Shown piece by piece: positions 1 through 11,800 of a DNA stretch of 64,000 nucleotides. Made by a program: the position numbers and the translations under genes. How positions within the stretch are numbered: position 1 is the first letter of the stretch; the number at the start of each line of letters is the position of its first letter. Under the pieces are notes generated by a model that ran no database searches, was not told where the DNA came from, and was given only the letters and a program-made list of their open reading frames with translations. The DNA comes from Gamsiella multidivaricata. Its lineage: Eukaryota > Mortierellomycota > Mortierellomycetes > Mortierellales > Mortierellaceae. The DNA is taken from assembly GCF_025024155.1 (NCBI RefSeq), contig NW_026251763.1, positions 1-64,000 on the forward strand, in the 5' to 3' direction.

Positions 1-88
1 GCCGTTCGCACCAGGATGGTTCTTTAATTATGTTCGTTACAAGTCTTTTTTATTAATGGGGTTTATCTACACAATATCTCAACTGTAG

Positions 89-2027
89 TCTCCCGCGATG
101 GAATCAAGTTTCACCCAAAAGAATTTGCATACCTTAACGAATCAGTTTGTAAAGAAGGACAGGGCAAGGACCCCAAGACAAAGACATATCCGCCTCTCAC
201 AGGACCCTCGCTTCTAAAACACTTCAACCTTCGGGATTCGCACACATCAATCCACACAGACCGAGCGGAGAGATTGAGGAAGATGGCGGAGCAAGCATCA
301 CCCATTGTTGCCATGGCTGCGGGCAACCTGTCCTCAGTGGGTGGGGCCGGCGCTGCAGTATCGGTCGGATCAGAGGCTTCGGGTGCAGCCAATGCGGGAC
401 TGGGAGCAGTAGGGGGCGCGGCATCGAATTCACAGGGATCGGGATTACCGGGAGGACCTCCAGCACCGGGGCCGCCTCGACCGACCAAATCGACTTCTTC
501 CGGATTGTTTGTTAGTCGCAAACCTGCCGGATCTTTCTTGCGAAGCAACGCACCACGACCTATGCCCTTAACAAGGAGTATGTCGCCATGCTTTTGTTGT
601 TGTTATTGTTGTTATCTGTCTCAACAAAAAGAAGAAAAGAAAACTATGACAATTGTACGGATGACGGAATGGGTAACTAATAGACGCCATGATTTTATTA
701 TTATTATCGTTGTTATTATTGTTAGATCCCTCTGTGGGACAGCTTCCACTTCGGTCACCCAGACTTGATGGCCCAACAACACCACGTTCTAGTCAGAAGA
801 TGCCCCGCATTCAGATTCTGGATATCCAGCAAGGAACCGAAATCATACAGTCCATGAACGACGCTAAAATCAGGAAAGAACAAGGTAAGGGCAAATTGAT
901 TCAAATTTTGCCTAAAGATCGTTTTGTTGTCTCTACAACGAATTGTCGCTAACATAGCCCTTTATTCCGAAAATGATAATAATAATAATAACCACGATCC
1001 CATTAGCTGAACAACGCGAAAAAGAGTTGAAAAAGGAACAGAGGGCTCAGGAGGCGGAGGCAAAACGTCAGCAGGAGGCCGAGAAGAAGGCCCAGATCCA
1101 GAAGGAGAAGGAAGAAAAGAAGAAGGAGCGGGATGAGGCCAAGAAACTGAAGGAACGCCAGAAACACGAACGTGAGGAGCAGCAGTATCAACAGGCACAG
1201 AAGGGGCGCGAACGACGCAGGAGTGAAACAGAACAGGATAATGATCAGGACCCTACGCGGACTCTGGGCGGTCGAGGGATGTCCGATCGTGATGGCGACG
1301 ATGATGAGGAGGAGGAGGAAGAGGCTTCCTTGTCGAGTCAGCAACAGCCAAGGAAACGACTGCGGCTCAGCAGTTCTCGTCGTGGATCGTTGGATGATGA
1401 TTATGATGATGAGCGACAGGATCGTGTGGGAGGAGAGCCTATGAGTCCTGTGACGCCGTCGCTTGCGACGAGATATTCGAATCATAGTGTACAGGATCAT
1501 GGACGATCGACTCCGATAGCGTACTCGCCTACAGGTGTGCACGCGAATTCTTATTTCCCATCAGAGGAAGAGCAACAGCAGCAGCAGCAGCAAGGACTAC
1601 AGCAGCAGCATCATCAACCACCATCACTGCCTGCTGAAGGGAACCATGATTATTCGACGATTTTCCAGGATACAAATCTGTTGACAATGGAGGATCGCGA
1701 ATATATCACGGCCTTTTTGGAGGGACATCCAGGTAACGCAAAGACAGCCATCATGGCTCTTTTTCTTTCTCTTTTTCTTTTCTCTGGTAATATTTCTAAC
1801 ATTTTCCCCCTGATTTGTGAATGGTAGTGATCCGGCCAAATGGGAATGAAACGTCCTATCAGATTATAATGAACCAGGAACAGGTCCAGGACTCGACGGG
1901 CAGAACGATGTATGAGCTGATCTTGATCGAGATGAACTTTGAGACGGGAGAGTGGCGGAAGATCAAGCGCCGAAGGCTTCGACCCCATGCACCCGTAGAC
2001 GCCTCCAATTCGGAAGCACCACAATAA
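89..2027 (+). CDS. NELF-A-like negative elongation factor subunit (5' part lies outside the window)
   Basis: Exons read as 89-577, 726-884, 1007-1732 and 1828-2027; phases close and give about 524 residues. The frame is open back to an intron acceptor at 88, so the N-terminus lies upstream. Three blocks resemble animal NELF-A in the right order: YLNESV...PLTGPSLLKHFNLRDS (animal YLNKNAL...GPLTPPVKHFQLK), then RIQILDIQQGTEI...DAKIRK (GVKLLDISELD...EAKRRRK), then a C-terminal block ending IEMNFETGEWRKIKRRR (FEMNYATGQWTRFKKYK). Between blocks 2 and 3 lie a charged helical stretch rich in K/E/Q, an acidic run and a polyglutamine run. In animals NELF-A binds RNA polymerase II and helps hold it paused near promoters; its nuclear role here is inferred. 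AATAAA overlaps the stop codon. The gene converges on the next one with 177 bases between stop codons. Confidence 0.8.
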
Positions 2028-2204
2028 AAAGAAAAAAAAAGAAAGAAAGAAAAAAATAATAAAAAAGATCGAAAATATGTGATGCCCCTCCCTTTTTGGT
2101 GGCAAAAAAACGAAACAATCTGCGGTCCAATTTTTTCTTTATAAATATATATGTAAATGTTATACAGGGATTAGAAATAAAAAGTATGATCTAGTCTAGA
2201 TATC

Positions 2205-4876
2205 TTACTCTGCAGAAAGACCGGCCTGCGCCTGGAACTTGAAGATCTTATCTGCGTCCCCAAGCGCCTGTCGTACCCCATAGGGGACTGCACTCTCTGG
2301 ACCCAAATACATCGGGAATGTGCTCGCCATATCCAAAATCGGGAAGGTTTCTGGCGAGGGCGTGTCCTTGAGGTGGTCCCTAGCCAGTGCCGCATCCGCC
2401 AAGAGCGAGTCGTCCGAGGATGCGGTCCGTCCCCGGATCGGTTGTTGCTGGGCCGTGCTGGGGAAGAAGAAGCCGTTGAAGGCGATCGGGCCAAGGTCGG
2501 GACTGAAGGCCGAGGACATGGTCGTACTCGACGGCGAGAGCGAGGACGACAACACCTCTCCGAGGCCCTGTTGTCGAGAAACTTGCTGCTGCGCAAGAGT
2601 ATTGGAACCCAGGGTGGCTACAAAGGCGTTGGTGGTGGCGTCGCTGTAATTGAACATGGAAGAATCCAGCATCGAGAGCAGTTCGTTCTGAGCCTGATCA
2701 GAGTTCAATTGTTGGTAGTTGTTTAGGTTCGAGAAGTTGTTCAAAAAGTTGCTGAACAGTGCCGGATCCTGTTGCTGTTGCTGTTGTTGCAGTTGCAGTT
2801 CCTGATGTCGTTGTTGTTGTTGTTGGAGCTGTAGCATCAGCTGCAGAAGCTGTCCCTGCTGATCGATCAGATGCTGCTCCTGAATTTGCGCCGGATCCTG
2901 TTGCTGCTGCTGCTGCTGCTGTCGTCGTCGTTGTTGTTGTTGTCGTTGGAGCTCTTGCAGCAGCTGCATAAGCTGTCCCTGCTGATTGATCAGAGTCTCT
3001 GTCGGATCCCGTTGCTGTTGTTGCTGTTGCTGTGGCTGCTCTCGTCGTTGTTGTTGTTGGAGCTGTTGCAGCAGTTCCAGAAGCTGTCCCTGCTGATCGA
3101 TCAAATGCTGCTCCTGAATTTGCGCCGGATCCTGTTGCTGTTGCTGTTGTTGCTGTCGTCGTTGTTGCTGTTGTCGTTGTAGCTCTTGCAGCAGCTGCAG
3201 AAGCTGTTCCTGCTGATTGATCAGATGCTGCTCCTGAATCTGCGCCGCCGTGAACTGGCTGAGCGACCCTGTCAAACCTATCGAATTCGCCGACAACAGC
3301 TGCTGCTTCTGAAGTTGCAACCTCTGGTAATTCTGCTGGATCGTCAAGAACTGTGCTAGAGACATTGGAGGTGGCGGGTTCTGACCCCCACCCGACGCCA
3401 GAGCCTGTTGCTGTGCCTGTACAAACGCCGTAAAATCCAAAGGCAATGAATCCGGGGCCGTGAACGTCGGGACAGATCGCAAGTACGTATCCGACCCACT
3501 GCTGCTGGCATTCGTCTCATAATTGCTACTATTGTGTCCTGAAGAAATCGGCCGAGAGGGCAGGTTAGGTGAAGGTGACGATTTGATGGCGATGTCCAGT
3601 TCATCATCCAGATGTTGACTACAGGGGCTCTGTGACGAGGCATGGGCGTCCGTATTACTGGCGCTTGTTGTTGATGATGAAGGTGAAGAAGAAGAATTCG
3701 ACTGATCGGGAACCTTGTGATCGCCTACGCTAAAACCAGGGTGATCCTCCGATCCCATAGCTCTTGATGTCGAGGACATACGCCCATGGCCGCTCTTCGA
3801 TGCCTGTGGCAACATCCCCCCAGGACTGACAGCACTACTCGAGGGGGAAGATGAAGCCCTAGGCGAGATCTTGCGTGGTCGGATCGGGGTGATGCTCGAG
3901 CCCGAGAAGTTCAACTTGGAGCTACACTTTTGTGACATGGGCAGGATTGGCTTGAATGCGGGGCGATGATCATACTGAGGCACGATCGATATGGCTGAAC
4001 CCGACGACGACCCATCCGCTCCCAGGTCCATCGAACTCTTCAGCAATTCGACCTCCCGCTCAATATCCACTGCCGTCGACGTCCGCAAGAAGTGGTTCAA
4101 CAGCGCCAGCGTCCGCTTGAACATAATCGGCCCATTCAATCCCTGTCGAATATCGTTCACTTGGACCGTCGCAGCCCCGATCAAGCAATAGATCACAAAG
4201 TAGCATCCTCGGATCGGGTACGTCATCGGCACCATCCCGTGGTTCGTGTACAGGTCGTCGATAATCACCGTGATATTGGTCGCGGAAATGGTGCAGGTCT
4301 CTCTCGACACCGCCGCAATCTCCAGATGGCTGATACTGGGGTCCTCACAATAGCATCGCTGGATCATGACGGCACAGGCATGGTATAGGATGTGGAGCAT
4401 CGCAACAAAGGGTGTATGTGGCGACATGTTCGGTGCCAGCTGAAGTCGAGCTGGCAAGTTGGCTTTCCAGGCCAGCATTGCCTGATGTAGGAACAGCCCC
4501 TGAGGGATCGTCTCCTCTGGCGTAACGACCTTCGTGAGAAATTTTCGAACGAGAATCAGGGCCTGGTGGTCGATCTTGACCAGTTTGATGTACTCTACCG
4601 CGTTCTCGATCACCTCAATCTCCTCTGGATCGTTCGGGTCCTCGTTGTCGGTCCGCGGTAGGTCAGCCTCGGGCTCGACCTCCCTAAAGCTCATCGTGCG
4701 ACCCTGGGATACGGAGAGGAATTGGTCCAGTACAAAGATCGCCCAAAAGAGTCGCCGCCTGACTTCATGGCTTTCAGGGTCGAGTTTTGCGTTAACGGGC
4801 GTGGTCTTGTGCAGTTGCAGCTCCTATTTTTCACATGAAGAAATTAGACGTGAGCTGGGTTACACTTCAATTGCGC

Positions 4877-4909
<33 letters not shown>

Positions 4910-6040
4910 AAAAAAAAAAAAAAGGTGACTCGATTAAGCAAGCAACATCCTTACCCTTGCCAGAACAACAACCATCTGAGTATACATGTATGTGCGGAAA
5001 TAGAAGCCGCTTTGCTTGACACCCTCCTGGTACTTGATGACCATCAACAGTGCCTGGATCGTCGACAGTCTCGGTTTGTCCAGCGTATCATCCAATCGGC
5101 TCAGCCAGAATTGAAAGTATCGACGACCATCCTCTTCCCGACCAGGAGTGTAATGTGAGGCCACTGCATACATCGCCGCCAACAAGAAGTCCGGTACAGG
5201 GTCCTTGGGATCATACAGCCGACGGAAGAACGAAGGTTTGTGGAGGACGAGCAGGAACGGGTGAACGTGCTTGAAGTACATGTCGATTAGATCAGGCTGG
5301 ATATCGACCAAGGGAACGGATCGACTCCTCGATGGCCGATGGTGGTGACCGTGATGACTATGCACACCTGAACTGCTGCCGAAACTATGTTGTTTGTCGC
5401 CACAGACCGAACCAATCGGCTTGATATCGTCCTGCTCTGCGGAGTCTTTGAAGGCTGAAGAAGATTCGGCGGGGTCTGCATCTGAGGATTCGCCTGTGGA
5501 TGTCTCTACAGAGTCGTTGTCCCCAGCAACCTGACTGAAGCTGCGGAGCGTATGTGGTGCGATTCCAAAGGCATCGATTTGAAGCCGGTCCATGACATTG
5601 GAGAGGTCCTCTGTTGAGGACGAGCGGCCGCTGTATAGTGCTGCGCTGGAGGTGCTGTTGCTTCTGCTGGGCCTGTTTGCGTACTGTCCTCCCGAGAGAT
5701 AGGAAGACGATGGTGTGGATCTGGAGTAGATGGATGTGTCTGATGAGGCCGACGCTGGTGCCAGGGCAGGGCCTGTGAAGTTTGAGGAGGGGGCGAGTCG
5801 AGCGCGCTCCTTGGCCCGCAGCTCCTTTTCACGCTGGTGGACCAGATGTGGGTTGTTCTCCTCCATGACCTTGTCGATATCGAGGACGACGCCGTTCTTT
5901 TGGGAGAAGATGCAGGGGGTGCCGATGCGGGCACAGGTAGAACACTTCTGGCTCTGGCCGTCGAAGTTGCAGCGGGTCTTTCTGCGACGGCACTCTTGAC
6001 AGGAGATGCGGGCGATGAGCCTGGGCTTGATCTTTGTCAT
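2205..6040 (-). CDS. Zn2Cys6 fungal transcription factor with polyglutamine tandem repeats
   Basis: Two exons, 4955-6040 and 2205-4823, phase 0, giving 1234 residues. The ATG at 6040 lies 13 codons before a canonical binuclear zinc cluster: Cys14, 17, 24, 33, 36 and 43 (CX2CX6CX8CX2CX6C) followed by a basic linker. A fungal-specific transcription factor domain follows from about residue 240, with HVHPFLLVLHKPSFFRRL and, after the intron, a typical EVRRRLFWAIFVLDQFLS. A long disordered Ser/Pro region leads to a Gln-rich activation-like region with four tandem repeats (separate entry). It is expected to act in the nucleus on target promoters; the targets cannot be told. The single intron (4824-4954) holds an ATT microsatellite and a 16-base A run. 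The 2.7-kb upstream space may hold a long promoter or leader. Confidence 0.9.
2766..3249 (-). repeat. Four coding tandem repeats of about 37-43 residues (polyQ units)
   Basis: Within the Zn2Cys6 factor the protein repeats a unit that begins AQIQEQHLIDQQGQLLQL, continues with a mixed Leu/Gln/Arg stretch, and ends in a run of Gln closed by DP. Four copies are readable; the third lacks the AQIQEQH start. Leucine spacing suggests a helical segment before each Gln run. The antisense reading gives long Leu- or Val/Ala-rich open frames that are artefacts of the CTG/TTG repeat. Confidence 0.9.
4877..4923. repeat. (ATT)n microsatellite followed by a 16-base A run
   Basis: A simple repeat lying inside the single intron of the Zn2Cys6 regulator, between its donor (4954) and acceptor (4824). 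Confidence 0.9.
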
Positions 6041-8814
6041 TGTTGTAGCGGTGTGTATGTGTGTGTGGGTGGGTGTGAGTGTATGGAGTGGCAGGGTTAG
6101 AGGGAAAGGACAGGCGAAGGAGAGAGAAGGTTGGGTGGGCGTGTGGACAGAGGGCGGAGTGTGGAGGCAGGTCTCGAATTGGATGTGGAGTATGAGGAAA
6201 GGGGGAGAAGTAGATAAAAAGAAGGAAAAAGGGAAGAAAGTAAGTAAGTAAGCTGGAGAAGAAGAAGAAGAGGAAGACGACGAAGAAGACGAAGAAGAAG
6301 AAGAGTGACGGCGGATGGCAGGATGTATGCAGAAAAGAGTCAAAAGGACGGAGGGGAGGGAGAGGTGAAGAAGAAAACGAAATCGAGGGCGGGGCTCGTC
6401 CTACTTGGAGAAAATTCGCAGTCGTGGCGTGTGGTGTGTGTGTGTGTATGTGTGTATAAGAGGATGTGATGTGGGGAAGCGAATGGAGAGATGTATCCCA
6501 ACGGATGTACATGTACACCTTCTTCTTTTTTCCTTTTCCCTTCTCCTTCCCCATCCTCTTACGCTTCCTGTGCTTCCTGTGCTTCCTGTGCTTCCTACGC
6601 TCCACCGACTTGCTTCCACTGCTGCCCTGCGCAGCCCTCCCTTGCCAGCGGGGAACAGAGCAGACACAGTTGCCACCAAAAACATATATATTATACTGGG
6701 GATCATGACTATACGGGGACTACATGGGGGTTACGATGAGAATCCAATGGCCCAATGAAATAGCCTACCACCGCCCTATACCCCCGGCGCAGTCTGCAGC
6801 AGACAACAACAGCTACAGCAACAGCAACAGCAACAGCAACAATAACAACAACAAACTTTCTAAATTTCATTTCCATGCAAATATAATTTGTATTGTCATG
6901 CCATACCATGCCACGCCATGCCATGCTACTGAACACGCAAGCACAAGCATCCAAATGCTGCAGGCTGCTGCATTACTCTTTCTTTCTTTTTTTTATTAAC
7001 AAAGATGGCGTGGTGCTTTTCTCTTTCCTCTGTTTATTTGTTCTCGTTCCTGTGCCACGCCCGCAACCGAAGCCAAGGTTTCCATTTCTGCGTGTCCTTC
7101 CTCTTGTCCAGGCAAGAACACCCAGGACGGAAAAAATAGTCGACACAAAACAAATCCCCAACCTTAACTTCTTGAGCTCAACCTTCCCTCTCTCTCTTTC
7201 CCCGCAAACCAGGATCAAGCCCGGACCACTATTGCTCTATCTCCACTCCCCTCCCCCCCCTCTTCCCATCCTAACCCAAACGAGCGAAACGAACATTGGA
7301 GCGTTATTACTTTTTAACTCCAGACTGTTAGGATGACCCCCTTTCCTGCGTCCCAAAGAAAAAAATATGCATGCATAGTTATGGACTACAGATTATCTAC
7401 ATAGATGTACACTCCCCTCTCCTGCTCCTGGGTCATCGTTCGTGAGACCTCACCACGAGGAAATATATTAAACAATATGTGAGAACGTGGAACTCTCCCT
7501 TCTCGCTCTCATCTTCCAAGGTAGGCCCACGCTATATACATGGGAATCATATGAGAGAAAGAGATATCTCATTCCATAAAAGGGGATCATCGGAACCTGA
7601 GGTCCCTCTCTATAACTCCCTCTTATGAGGCGATGCAGGCAAAAAAGCTGCAAGCAATCAAGCAAGCAAACAAACAACATAAAAAAAGAGGATACTTTGT
7701 ATCAATAGAGCAATTGAGTTTTCTACTTTTTTTTTTTCTTTCTCTTAGTCTAGTTGCACTCGGTCCAAGAAATTCTCCGGTGAACCCTTTTCCCTTCTTC
7801 CCACAACAGCGGGAGCGGAAGAGGAGGAGCACCGGACGAAACTATCGATAAGGGTCCCCGTGCAGGTAATAATAATGATAATGATAATAGCAAATAACGA
7901 ACCTAAATGAATGACAAATACAGAATTCGCGTCCAAAAAAGATCTCCCAACAATCGCCAGAAAGAAATGAATAGCACATGGAGAGTGAGGTTGGGGGTGA
8001 ATGGGGACGATCAAGAACATACTCAAGATCATTCCCCTGCCCTCCTGCTCCATCTCTGCTTTTTATTTTTTTTTTAAAAAAAAAAAAAAAAAAAAAAGAC
8101 GTCCATATTCACTCACGTTTAGACACGACGTTCGGCTTGCTTCTGTCGTAGACAGTGCACCGCAAAGCACACATGTAGCCCACATGCGTAGCACATGGCC
8201 TTCTCGCATATGTTTTTACCCAAAAAAGACCTCCTCCGTACTTGACACACATACACACATGCACACATATGATGGCAATTAACATATCTCTGCAACGTAT
8301 GCTTATCTGTTTATTCCTTAAAGGCTCGACCGCCCCATCCTTTTCTCCTCCATGGACATGATCGCTCTGAAAACTGATATTTAATAGAGTATATAGAATT
8401 GCATGAAAGACCCCTCCGGTTCATATTTCCCCATTTATCTCCTCCCTCGGGCCACGCTACACACACGCCCACGCGTTTTCCAGCCGTATTCTCTCGCTCG
8501 CTCGCTCGCTCTCTCTCTCTTTTTCTCTCTATTTCATTTCATTTCATTTCGTTTATTGTATTCTTTTTAAAAAAAAGAAAAATACAAGGTTAATGTTATT
8601 ACAAACAACCCTGTCCCTGGAGAACGGAATGGAATAATGTTTCGTCCACAACGAACACCATTGGCTGGCTCTGACTAAAGTCAAATTCCCTCCCCCTCTC
8701 CCCTCCCCCTCTCCCCTCCCCCTCGGCATCTGGGTGAACCCTCCTACGGATCCAGGAGACATCTTTTTCTGCATTTGGAAGCTTGTGGACCACCCACGGT
8801 TGAATAAATTTCCC
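6041..8814. other. 2.8-kb intergenic region without a supported gene
   Basis: Upstream of the Zn2Cys6 factor and downstream of the NACHT protein, both on the minus strand. It holds a GAA-type tract (6255-6304) and a GT-rich leader near the regulator, a CAGCAA-type microsatellite (6803-6855), a long A run near 8080 and a CTCG/CT run (8491-8528). All open frames here are short and low-complexity, so I call none. A long promoter or 5' leader of the regulator is likely. Confidence 0.6.
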
Positions 8815-11800
8815 TTAAAAGGCTGCGTGAGAGCCGCACAGCAAACGCTGCAGCCCTGCCTCGATCTGGTCCTCAACTATAAACGATAACAATAACAATA
8901 ATAAAAAAATGACGACAATACGCAGGAGCCATTGCATCACCGCTAGCTTGTACTGCACTCGTAATTGCGGGGAGACATTCGCCGAGTCGACCGGATTTGC
9001 TGACTGTACAGCGGGAGAATCTGTAGTGCGGAAGGTATCCAATGTGTCGTGCTTTGACGATAACTTGAGTTTAGATGCCACGTACGCCATGCCGATAAGC
9101 TTCTTGATTGCCTCGCGGAAATTCGGACGTGGGGTCGACTCGACCACAGCGCCGCGCTGCTCTAATAGCCGCATATTTATCCTGCTCAAACCCTGCGCGT
9201 TTCGGATAGAGGTATTCGAAACAACAAGTCTGTCACGCATCGAACTCCAATGTAGACGCACCTGAAAGTGATCTTTCTCTTTTGTGACTCGCCACGTGCG
9301 AACAGACATATCCCCGCAGCCGGTTACGAAATAGGGCCCGTTGAAGATCTTGTTCCAGGCGATGGCTCTGACTGATGCATGGAAACCTTCGACAAATGCC
9401 AAGCATTGACCCGAATTCACATCCCACAGCCGCACCGTCTTATCGTCACTGCAGGAGGCAATCTGCTGGCCGCTGGGCGAATACGCTACGCTCATAACAT
9501 TGTCGGTATGGCCGCTTAAGATGGGGCCGGGTGTGCCGGTTTGTGCGTCCCACAGCCGTACCGTCTTGTCACGACTGCAGGAGGCAATCTGCTGGCCGCT
9601 GGGTGAATACGCCACGCCCCATACCCAATCAACATGGCCGCTTAGGATGGGACCTGGTGCGCCGGTTTCCGCGTTCCAGATCCGTACCGTCTTGTCGTCA
9701 CTGCAGGAGGCAATCTGCTGGCCGCTGGGCGAATACGCTACGCTCATAACATTGTCGGTATGACCGCTTAAGATGGGGCCGGGTGTGCCGGTTTGTGCGT
9801 CCCACAGCCGTACCGTCTTATCGCGACTGCAGGAGGCAATCTGCTGGCCACTAGGCGAATACGTCACGCCCCATACCCAATTGGTATGGCCACTTAAGAT
9901 GGGACCAGGTGTGCCGGTTTGCGCGTTCCATAGCCGTATCGTCTTGTCGTCACTGCAGGAGGCAATCTGCTGACCGCTGGGCGAATACGCTACGCTCATA
10001 ACATCGTCGGTATGGCCGCTTAGAATGGGACCGGGTGTGCCGGTTTGTGCGTCCCACAGCCGCACCGTCTTGTCGCTACTGCAGGAGGCAATCTGCTGGC
10101 CGCTGGGTGAATATACCACGCCCCATATCCAATCGGTATGGCCACTTAAGATGGGACCGGGTGTGCCGGTTTGCGCGTCCCATAGCCGTACCGTGTTGTC
10201 GGCACTACGAGAGACAATCTGTTGGCCGTTGGGCGAATACGCCACGCTTTCAACATCGTCGGTATGGCCGCTTAAGATGGGACCGGATGCGACGGCTTGC
10301 GCGTCCCATAGCCGCACCGTCTTGTCGTCACTGTGCGAGGCGATCTGCTGGCCGCTAGGTGAATACGCCACGCCCTTTACCCATTTGGTATGGCCGCTTA
10401 AGATGGGACCGGGTGTGCCGGTTTGCGCATCCCACAGCCGTACCGTCTTGTCGTCACTGCAGGAGGCAATCTGCTGACTGCTAGGTGAATACGCCACGCC
10501 CCGTACCCATCCGGTATGGCCGCTTAAGATGGGACCGAGTGTGCCAGTTTGCGTGTCCCACAGCCGTACCGTCTTGTCGCCACTGCAGGAGGCAATCTGC
10601 TGGCCGCTGGGTGAATACGCCACGCCCCATACCCAATCGGTATGGCCGCTTAGGATAGGACTGGGTATGCCAGTTTGCGCGTCCCACAGCCTTACCGTCT
10701 TGTCGCGACTGCAGGAGGCAATCTGCTGGCCGCTGGGCGAATATGCTACGCTCATAACATCATCGGTATGACCGCTTAAGATGGGGCCGGGTATGCCGGT
10801 TTGTGCGTCCCACAGCCGCACCGTCTTGTCACGACTGCAGGAAGCAATCTGCTGGCCGCTGGGCGAATACGCTACGCTCATAACATCATCGGTATGACCG
10901 CTTAAGATGGGGCCGGGTGTGCCGGTTTCTGCGTCCCACAGCCGTACCGTCTTGTCGCGACTGCAGGAAGCAATGTGATGGCCGCTGGGCGAATACGCCA
11001 CTCCGCATATCCATTTGGTATGGCCGCTTAAAGTGTGGGTTTTTGTCCAAGTTATGGTGTCATACACGCTGATCGTGTCGCTAACGCCCACGGCAAAGGC
11101 CCTCCCATCCGGAGAATATGCGCAGGATTGTACCGCGTCATCTTCTTTAAGATACGGCCATTCGCCAAACTGTACGCCTGCCATCTGTGCGTTGCTCAAA
11201 TTGGCCTGACGTAGCCAAATACAGCGAAGATTGGCCTTTCTCAAGTCCGCCCCTTGTAGCTGAGCAGAATCGAATTCGCCATAACTCAGATCCGCCCCTG
11301 GAATCTGGATGCCCTTCAAATCCGCCCCGTTAAACCGTATCCTGGCTCTGACCAATATCGTGATCGCATTCGCCGCTGCCTTGCGCGTTTCTTTATCGAT
11401 TTTCGAGTGTTCAATCATCGCGAACAGTTGTTGCTTGAAGACAGGTTTCTGGTGGACACGCTCCGCTAAAAACTGCAAAATAGATGGCTCGCTCACGAAG
11501 CTTCTCCACATCAATGGATGGTCAACCAGAGCCTGTTGAATGCCGATGGATTCTTCCTCAGCCGCCGCTCGATCTTCAAAGCTGAACATGGAACTGACGC
11601 TTCCACGACGAGCCCGAGTAGGTATCCGATCCAGGATCTTCTTGGCCTCTTGCGGTTCAAATACTGCGCGAGTAAAGCAATATTCCAGCAGCGATCGATG
11701 GATGAATCGGTACTGATTGCCGTTGCGGATCAGAGGACAGGCTTCCAGCAGGAGCTGGTTTTCGTCCTCTCGGTTGAAAAACTTTCCTTTCCATGTCCCT

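Noticed and set aside
2759..3220. Plus-strand poly-Leu and poly-Val/Ala open frames that mimic membrane proteins
   Set aside because: They are the antisense of the polyglutamine repeats of the Zn2Cys6 factor.
5829..6605. Minus-strand open frame of about 258 codons overlapping the start of the Zn2Cys6 gene
   Set aside because: It runs through the GT/GA-rich leader and then out of frame over the zinc cluster, with low-complexity His/Thr/Pro sequence. The in-frame ATG at 6040 explains the region.
9391..11028. Regular repeats spaced at 126 bases that could be mistaken for a CRISPR-like or satellite array
   Set aside because: Unit length is a multiple of three, the frame is open throughout, and each unit encodes a WD40 blade.
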